A DNA stretch of 37,215 nucleotides from an uncultured Clostridia bacterium. GTDB taxonomy: Bacteria > Bacillota > Clostridia > Christensenellales > UBA3700. The stretch is taken from contig CALWHM010000016.1 in NCBI GenBank assembly GCA_944380395.1, positions 1 through 37,215 on the forward strand, in the 5' to 3' direction. This document shows, piece after piece, positions 32,544 through 37,215 of the stretch. The translations under genes and the position numbers were made by a program. A model generated the notes under the pieces. That model did no database searches, had not been told where the DNA came from, and was given only the letters and a program-made list of their open reading frames with translations. Every line of letters begins with the position of its first letter. Position 1 is the stretch's first letter.

Positions 32544-33298
32544 TGATAAATAACCCAAAAGGTGAACCTTATTATGATTATTTAATTCACTCCGGATATG
32601 TTTTCTGCAATTACAGCGAAAAACACTACATATTCGAAAAAGACGGACGCATCATCAAAATTGCAAAGAGTATTTATAATAATGATGATACAGACGAATC
32701 GTATTTTATAGAAAGAATGGCGCATTCCGTTTTACAGGCATATAATTTGCCGATTGCGGAAATATATGACGTGTACCCAAAAGGGGAGTTTCTAGAAGGA
32801 TTCGTCGTTTTAGAGGAAGAAAAGGTTGAAGGCGAAATCTATTATAGAAAAGATTGCCCTGAAAGTTGCTTATTACAGGCAGTGCATTTGATGCAGGAAG
32901 CATCGAAAATTAAAGGAAAGAGCTTTGGCATGATGGAAAGGGACGGACAGGCAAAGTTTTCATCGTGGAAAGATTTTTTATACAGCATTTTAGACAAAAT
33001 GCCCGAAAAAGAACGCGCCAAAAATCGTTGCAAATTAGACGATATGCCCGAGTTAACCGAGGCGTCGTTTGTCTTTACAGATTGCAATATGGCAAATTTT
33101 GTATTCAATACGGAGCGATTGAAAAAAGCAATTGACATTGAGCGGCCGCTATGGGGCGACCCGTTATTCTTAAACGGAATAATAAAAAAACGCAATCCAT
33201 ATATGTACGCTTTAATGAATCGTGAGGGGGAATCTTATATTGTTGACCTGTACGCAGAATTATCTCCGTATATTTTTAATTCTATCGGTAAAGTATAA
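32543..33298 (+). CDS. APH-like phosphotransferase (aminoglycoside/choline kinase fold)
   Basis: The 251-residue protein shows the catalytic pattern of APH/choline-kinase-like enzymes. FVFTDCNMANFVFN corresponds to the H-G-D-x4-N loop, with Thr-Asp where His-Gly-Asp is usual. IDIERPLWGDP corresponds to the metal-binding ID-E-GDP segment. An N-terminal IIKIAKS with later E and VVLEEE hinge-like residues fits the ATP-binding lobe. The start shares a base with the UGDH-like stop (TAATG). In this setting it probably phosphorylates a sugar, glycan or small alcohol rather than conferring drug resistance (inference). It is the last gene of the island and ends convergent with the MMPL gene. Confidence 0.75.
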   Translation: MINNPKGEPYYDYLIHSGYVFCNYSEKHYIFEKDGRIIKIAKSIYNNDDTDESYFIERMAHSVLQAYNLPIAEIYDVYPKGEFLEGFVVLEEEKVEGEIYYRKDCPESCLLQAVHLMQEASKIKGKSFGMMERDGQAKFSSWKDFLYSILDKMPEKERAKNRCKLDDMPELTEASFVFTDCNMANFVFNTERLKKAIDIERPLWGDPLFLNGIIKKRNPYMYALMNREGESYIVDLYAELSPYIFNSIGKV

Positions 33299-33360
33299 TT
33301 GATCTATATGTTTATAAAATTTCGATATACGGTTTTTTGTAAGAGATAAAAGCCGTAAAA

Positions 33361-33412
33361 TACCGGAAATGCGACAAACGATATGGATGAAAAACCAAAT
33401 CGTCTACCGGTA
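33361..33412. repeat. Nested inverted repeat between convergent genes
   Basis: The outer arms TACCGG (33361-33366) and CCGGTA (33407-33412) enclose ACGATATGG (33378-33386) and CCAAATCGT (33395-33403), eight pairs with one A-A mismatch. It lies in the 180-nt gap between the kinase and the MMPL gene. It may help terminate both transcripts, although no T-run follows on either strand. Confidence 0.4.
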
Positions 33413-33478
33413 AATGCCTATCAAGTGAAATTCGAATATCTTGGGTTGTGAGATTACAGCGAACGCGGACGGCGGCGG

Positions 33479-36430
33479 TCAAGACTCGTCGTCCGTGTGT
33501 TTCGTATTGGCTGAAGTATCCGCCGTGTTATCCGTGTTGTCCGCGGGGGTATTTGCATTGCCGGCGGCGGAGTTATCCGCTGAGTTGTCGGCGGAGGTAT
33601 GCTCGTCGTTCAGGCGGCGGGAGGAGAGATATTCTTCGTAGGGCACGCCCTCTTTTTTGGCGGCTTTTTTGGCTTGTTTGGTAAGGGCGGCTTGCGCCTT
33701 GGCTTCCGCGCGCGCCTGCTTTCTTGCCGCCATATCCGCCTTTATCTGCTTGATGTCTATAAAGGGGGCGTTCGGGTCGTAGTCAAAGCCGAACTCCGCG
33801 GCTTTTTCGCGCATCATCTCTTCGTGGCGTTCGCGCTTTTTGATGCGGCGCGTTTCGTTGTAATCCTCGGCGGCGTCGTCATATACAAGCTCCTTGCCCT
33901 TGCGCTTTAAGATGGCGGCGTGCGCTTTCTCCTTAAAGAGCATTATGGAAGGGAGCAGGGTGAACACCAGAATATAGCTGAAGAAAGTGCCGCGGGCGAT
34001 AAGTTCGGTTATCTGTCCCACGATTATATTGCTTGTTATCACGTTCACGGCAAGGCACACGGCTATGAGTATCGCCGCGGAAGTGGTGACGGATGGCGCG
34101 GAGCGGTAGATGGCGTTGCGGATAGCCCTTTCCGGACGGCAGCCCTTTTGTTTTTCCTCATTGAGTTTGGAGGTGAAGAGTATGGCGTAGTCCACCGTTG
34201 CGCCCAGCTCTATGGCGGAAACGATGAGGTAAGCCATAAAGTTTATCTGCCCGGAGAATACGGAGAGTATGCCGGGCGCGAAAGGCGCGAGCAGGGACAC
34301 GAAGTACACTATGGCAAGGTTAAAGAATATGCCCGCTTCTATGACCGCCAGCAATATCAGCGAAGTGATAAAGGAGCGGAAGGTGAACAGCAATATTATG
34401 AAGATTATCACCGCGGAGAGAATGTTTACCAGCATAAAGTCGTTCGGGGTGACGGAGGCAAGATCGCTTGCGCCCTGGGCAAGACCGGTGATTATCACCT
34501 CATTTTCCGCAATGCCGAAAGAGCTTGCCACATAGGAACGAATGGCTGCTATGGAAGCGTAAGATTCGGCGTCTTCCGGGTGTCCTTCCAAATTTACGGT
34601 GTAAAGCATATATTCGCGCGTTGTGCCGTCCGCACCCGTGTAGCTGTTCACAAAGTTGCCTTGGATAAAGGTCATCACTATCTTATTCGCGGCTATCTCG
34701 TCGTATCTGTCTTGAGAAATTATCGTGCAAAGCGAAAGTATGTCCTCCGCCTTATGTTCGCCGTCCTCGCTGCCCAAAGTGTTGCGCAGATAGTTTACAA
34801 ATTCGTACTGCTTGGCCACATAGTCCGTGCTGTCGGATTCGTCGCCTTCTTTGGCGGAGAAGGGCACCACGATTATCACTTGGTTGGAGTAGTCCTGCAA
34901 GACGTATTGCGGCGTAGTAATATCCTCAGTGGCGGTGGCTTCCGTGGTGGAGATATACCCAAGAGGCGCCAGCGACTGGAAGTACGCGCAGGGCAGGCAC
35001 ACCACCGCGCAGATGGCTATAACGGCTATCGCCACGCCTTTTTTGGTTATGTTTTTGGAAACAAAGCCAAGGTGCGGCTCCACCACCCAGGAGTGCTGCG
35101 ACTTCATAATCGGCTTGTTGAACAGCAGAATGAGCACGGGCTGCAAAATTATCACCGTGAGCAGGGAGAGCAGCACGCCTTTGGCAAGTACGAATCCCAA
35201 ATCGTAACCCATACCGAATTGCATAAAGAACAGCGCGATAAAGCCGCCTATCGTGGTCAAAGCGCTTGCGGAAATGGATGCCAGCGTTTTGGGCAGCGCG
35301 GAGATTATGGCTTCGCGCGGGTGCAGTTTTATGCGCAGTTCTTCATAATAAGTGTGCATTAAGAAGATGGCGTAGTCCATTGCAAGGGCAAGCTGCAATA
35401 TGGTGGAGCAGGAGGACGTTATCGTGGAAATGGTGCCCACGGGATTGCCCGCGATGATGTTGGAACCCATATTAAGCAGTATGGAAATGCCCAGCGTAGC
35501 CAAAAAGATGAGCGGCTCAAAGTAAGAGTGCGTGGTGAGCAGGAGTATGAAGAACACCGCCACCACCGCGATAGCCACGAATATGGGCATATCGTTTACG
35601 GAGCTGTCCACCAAAAGGCGCGCGTTTTCCGCCGTTCCGCCGAAGTAGTAGCAAGACTCCGCGGAGATGGTTTCACTTATCAGTCCCGCGTCTTTTTGCT
35701 GATTGATATTGTCGTTGATTATCTGTTCTATCCTGTTTAACGCGTCTATCGTCACATTGTCGCTTGCGGCGCTTTTCAGGTAGAAGGAAACTATGTAAGT
35801 GGTCACAACGGCGCCGTTGCCCAGCTCCGTTTGCTTCACGTAGTTGCCCGCCGCGCTTTCGTATATCTGCTCGGCTACAACGGGATCTATGCCCTCTACG
35901 TGGATCGGACCTATGTCCAAGCCGCCGTCGCCCAATTCCAGCACCATATCGAACGTGCCTATCCACACGCTCTTACTGATGATGGTGGAGGTCACTTCCT
36001 TGCCGTCCTTGCCCTCCGTAACGTACATACGGTTAAGCTCTTTATCCCCGACGATGGAGTCGTAGATGGTTTGGACTTGGTCTTTGCTTAAATAGGAGAT
36101 GGCAATATTCAAATCGCCCTGAATGGAGTAGGCTTCTTCCAGCACGTTTTTGCCTATCATCGTGTTGGTGTCGTCTTTGAGGTAAGAAGTGACGTCGCCG
36201 TTCTTCTTCACGAACAAAAGCCCGATGAAGGAGAGCACCAAAAGCGCGGCTATAACGCCCACGACCACCCACTTTTTATCCAGTAGACGACCCGCAAACG
36301 CCGCGGTCAGCGCACCTTTTTCCCGCTTTTGTCCGCCTTTTTTACCGAAGACGCGCCTTTTGCCCGCCTTCTTTTGTTTGCCCGAACCGGCGCCTTCCGG
36401 CGCCTGCCGCTCCGTTTGTTCCTCTTCCAT
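33479..36430 (-). CDS. MMPL/RND-superfamily transporter
   Basis: The 983-residue membrane protein has the RND two-fold layout. A first helix (WVVVGVIAALLVLSFIGLLF) and a large extracellular domain precede five helices around MDYAIFLMHTYYEE. A second copy follows, with another extracellular domain and helices around VDYAILFTSKLNEE. The paired DYAI segments carry the proton-relay-type Asp. MMPL proteins export lipids or hydrophobic compounds using the proton gradient. The N-terminus has a basic stretch (residues about 14-40). The C-terminus has a cytoplasmic Lys/Ala-rich tail and an Asn/Asp/Thr-rich end. The ATG at 36430 is preferred because GGGAAG precedes it; a GTG at 36451 is possible. Export of a product of the adjacent island is possible but unproven. 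Confidence 0.9.
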   Translation of the reverse strand: MEEEQTERQAPEGAGSGKQKKAGKRRVFGKKGGQKREKGALTAAFAGRLLDKKWVVVGVIAALLVLSFIGLLFVKKNGDVTSYLKDDTNTMIGKNVLEEAYSIQGDLNIAISYLSKDQVQTIYDSIVGDKELNRMYVTEGKDGKEVTSTIISKSVWIGTFDMVLELGDGGLDIGPIHVEGIDPVVAEQIYESAAGNYVKQTELGNGAVVTTYIVSFYLKSAASDNVTIDALNRIEQIINDNINQQKDAGLISETISAESCYYFGGTAENARLLVDSSVNDMPIFVAIAVVAVFFILLLTTHSYFEPLIFLATLGISILLNMGSNIIAGNPVGTISTITSSCSTILQLALAMDYAIFLMHTYYEELRIKLHPREAIISALPKTLASISASALTTIGGFIALFFMQFGMGYDLGFVLAKGVLLSLLTVIILQPVLILLFNKPIMKSQHSWVVEPHLGFVSKNITKKGVAIAVIAICAVVCLPCAYFQSLAPLGYISTTEATATEDITTPQYVLQDYSNQVIIVVPFSAKEGDESDSTDYVAKQYEFVNYLRNTLGSEDGEHKAEDILSLCTIISQDRYDEIAANKIVMTFIQGNFVNSYTGADGTTREYMLYTVNLEGHPEDAESYASIAAIRSYVASSFGIAENEVIITGLAQGASDLASVTPNDFMLVNILSAVIIFIILLFTFRSFITSLILLAVIEAGIFFNLAIVYFVSLLAPFAPGILSVFSGQINFMAYLIVSAIELGATVDYAILFTSKLNEEKQKGCRPERAIRNAIYRSAPSVTTSAAILIAVCLAVNVITSNIIVGQITELIARGTFFSYILVFTLLPSIMLFKEKAHAAILKRKGKELVYDDAAEDYNETRRIKKRERHEEMMREKAAEFGFDYDPNAPFIDIKQIKADMAARKQARAEAKAQAALTKQAKKAAKKEGVPYEEYLSSRRLNDEHTSADNSADNSAAGNANTPADNTDNTADTSANTKHTDDES

Positions 36431-36478
36431 ATATACTTCCCGTATGCGCACACACGCGCAAAAAACTTTATTGTTAAT

Positions 36479-36507
36479 ATACTATCATATTTATAAAACG
36501 ATGTCAA
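36479..36507 (-). promoter_or_regulatory. Promoter of the MMPL gene
   Basis: On the minus strand TTGACA (36507-36502), a 17-bp spacer and TAGTAT (36484-36479), about 50 bp before the ATG at 36430. Confidence 0.8.
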
Positions 36508-36563
36508 TGAGGATAAATATGCATTTATGTGTGATTTATGTAAAGCGCGTATATGTCGTCCAT

Positions 36564-36593
36564 AAAAATATCCCCGCGGAAAACCGCGGGGAT
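36564..36593 (-). terminator. Rho-independent terminator after glucose-6-phosphate isomerase
   Basis: On the minus strand ATCCCCGCGG, loop TTTT and CCGCGGGGAT form a perfect 10-bp stem (36593-36570). TTTTT follows one base further on, within 36569-36564. It begins 21 nt after the isomerase stop. Confidence 0.9.
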
Positions 36594-36613
36594 CACGCTT
36601 TGATTGCGTCGTA

Positions 36614-37215
36614 TTATATGATGTATTTGCTCTGCTTGGCGGGGGCGGAGTCCAGCTCGCGCTTCTTCTCCTCGTAGCCGCCTCTGCCCAAAAGCGCGTA
36701 GGTGGCGTTCTTGCCTTCCTCCACGCCCGGCTGGTTGAACGCGTCTATGTTCAGCATCTCGCCGCAATATGCCGTTTCCATCATAAACAGCATCAAAAGC
36801 TGTCCCAAAGTGAACTCGTTCACCACGGGCAGGGTGATGGTGTAATTCATCTTGCCCGCCTTGGTGACGGCGTACTCGGTGGCTTGCTGTTCGGCTTTGA
36901 TAAGCTCGCTCATCGTGTGTCCGGACAAAAAGTCCACGTCGGGAATTTCCTCGCAGCCGCCGGGGATAGTCACGTCCGTGCGGTAGGAATCCACGCCGAG
37001 GAAGGTTATCACCTTGTCAAACGGTCCTTCCGTGTAAAGCTGCACCTGGGAGTGCTGATCGGTCACGCCGAGCGCCTTGACGGGCGTCTGACCCACGTTG
37101 CAGTCCTTGCCGTCCAGCGTCTTGTTCTTGCCCAAACTCTCCGCCCACAGCTGAGCGTACCAGTCGGCGATATATTGCAGGCTGTCTGCGTAGGGCATCA
37201 TAACGGAGATGTTCT
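36614..37215 (-). CDS. pgi: Glucose-6-phosphate isomerase, C-terminal part (runs off the window)
   Basis: The frame is open to the last base of the window, so the gene begins beyond it. The visible 199 or so residues include VMMPYADSLQYIADWYAQLW and ESLGKN, GVTDQHSQVQLYTEGP and, near the C-terminus, NIDAFNQPGVEEGKN with the conserved lysine. All are typical of bacterial glucose-6-phosphate isomerase, which interconverts glucose-6-phosphate and fructose-6-phosphate in glycolysis. The ATG pair at 37199-37201 and just inside is internal. It ends in KQSKYII, followed by a strong terminator, so it is the last gene of its transcript. Confidence 0.95.
   Translation of the reverse strand, partial: NISVMMPYADSLQYIADWYAQLWAESLGKNKTLDGKDCNVGQTPVKALGVTDQHSQVQLYTEGPFDKVITFLGVDSYRTDVTIPGGCEEIPDVDFLSGHTMSELIKAEQQATEYAVTKAGKMNYTITLPVVNEFTLGQLLMLFMMETAYCGEMLNIDAFNQPGVEEGKNATYALLGRGGYEEKKRELDSAPAKQSKYII

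Noticed and set aside
33920-35362. 480-residue plus-strand ORF inside the MMPL gene
   Set aside because: It is the shadow of the minus-strand MMPL frame, with unusual Tyr/His/Arg-rich composition and no start signal.

Overview
This 37 kb window looks chromosomal and comes from a Gram-positive, Bacillota/Clostridia-type bacterium. Supporting signs are RNase J, a trmR-type methyltransferase directly upstream of a U32 'peptidase', a BioY biotin transporter, strong AGGAGG ribosome-binding sites, consensus sigma-A promoters and many ATGA start/stop overlaps. GC-rich core genes alternate with AT-rich accessory blocks, and the wordy, hairpin-filled intergenic regions suggest an uncultured gut Clostridia lineage. 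That placement is inference; no rRNA is present.

Layout. 1-162: a tandem array of 30-bp palindromic units. 268-981: a sugar-phosphate nucleotidyltransferase. 1307-6184: a tight operon of RNase J with a Lys/Ala-rich N-terminal tail, a TrmR-like tRNA methyltransferase, a U32 tRNA-hydroxylation-type protein and a UgtP/MurG-like glycosyltransferase. 6260-6916: bioY. 7427-10378: a 983-residue BspA-type leucine-rich-repeat protein flanked by AT-rich repeat zones. 10379-11485: a 1.1-kb gene-free block of alternating palindromes and hairpins. 11486-16099: der (EngA), a class-I aminotransferase and an acyl-CoA synthetase-like enzyme. 16677-23783: a branched-chain amino-acid block ilvB-ilvC-ilvD-ilvA-ridA plus a HAD phosphatase. 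24071-33298: a lower-GC glycan-type island behind a perfect consensus promoter. On the minus strand lie an MMPL/RND exporter (33479-36430) and the C-terminal part of glucose-6-phosphate isomerase (36614 to the window edge).

How the genes work together. IlvB, IlvC and IlvD make the keto-acid precursors of valine and isoleucine. IlvA supplies 2-oxobutyrate, and RidA removes the reactive enamine/imine that IlvA releases. No acetolactate synthase small subunit is present. TrmR and U32 proteins are the paired enzymes of wobble-uridine 5-methoxylation in Bacillus-type bacteria.

The island is the most unusual part. It holds a radical SAM protein and a very large reading frame carrying GT2, GT-A-like, kinase-like and methyltransferase domains. 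A single in-frame amber codon then separates these from two further GT-A domains. After it come an unrecognised 640-residue protein with a HEPN-like RNxxxH motif, a short UDP-sugar-dehydrogenase-like protein and an APH-like kinase. A second notable signal is a family of dispersed intergenic hairpins whose stems differ by paired (covarying) changes while loop position and 3' flank are partly kept.
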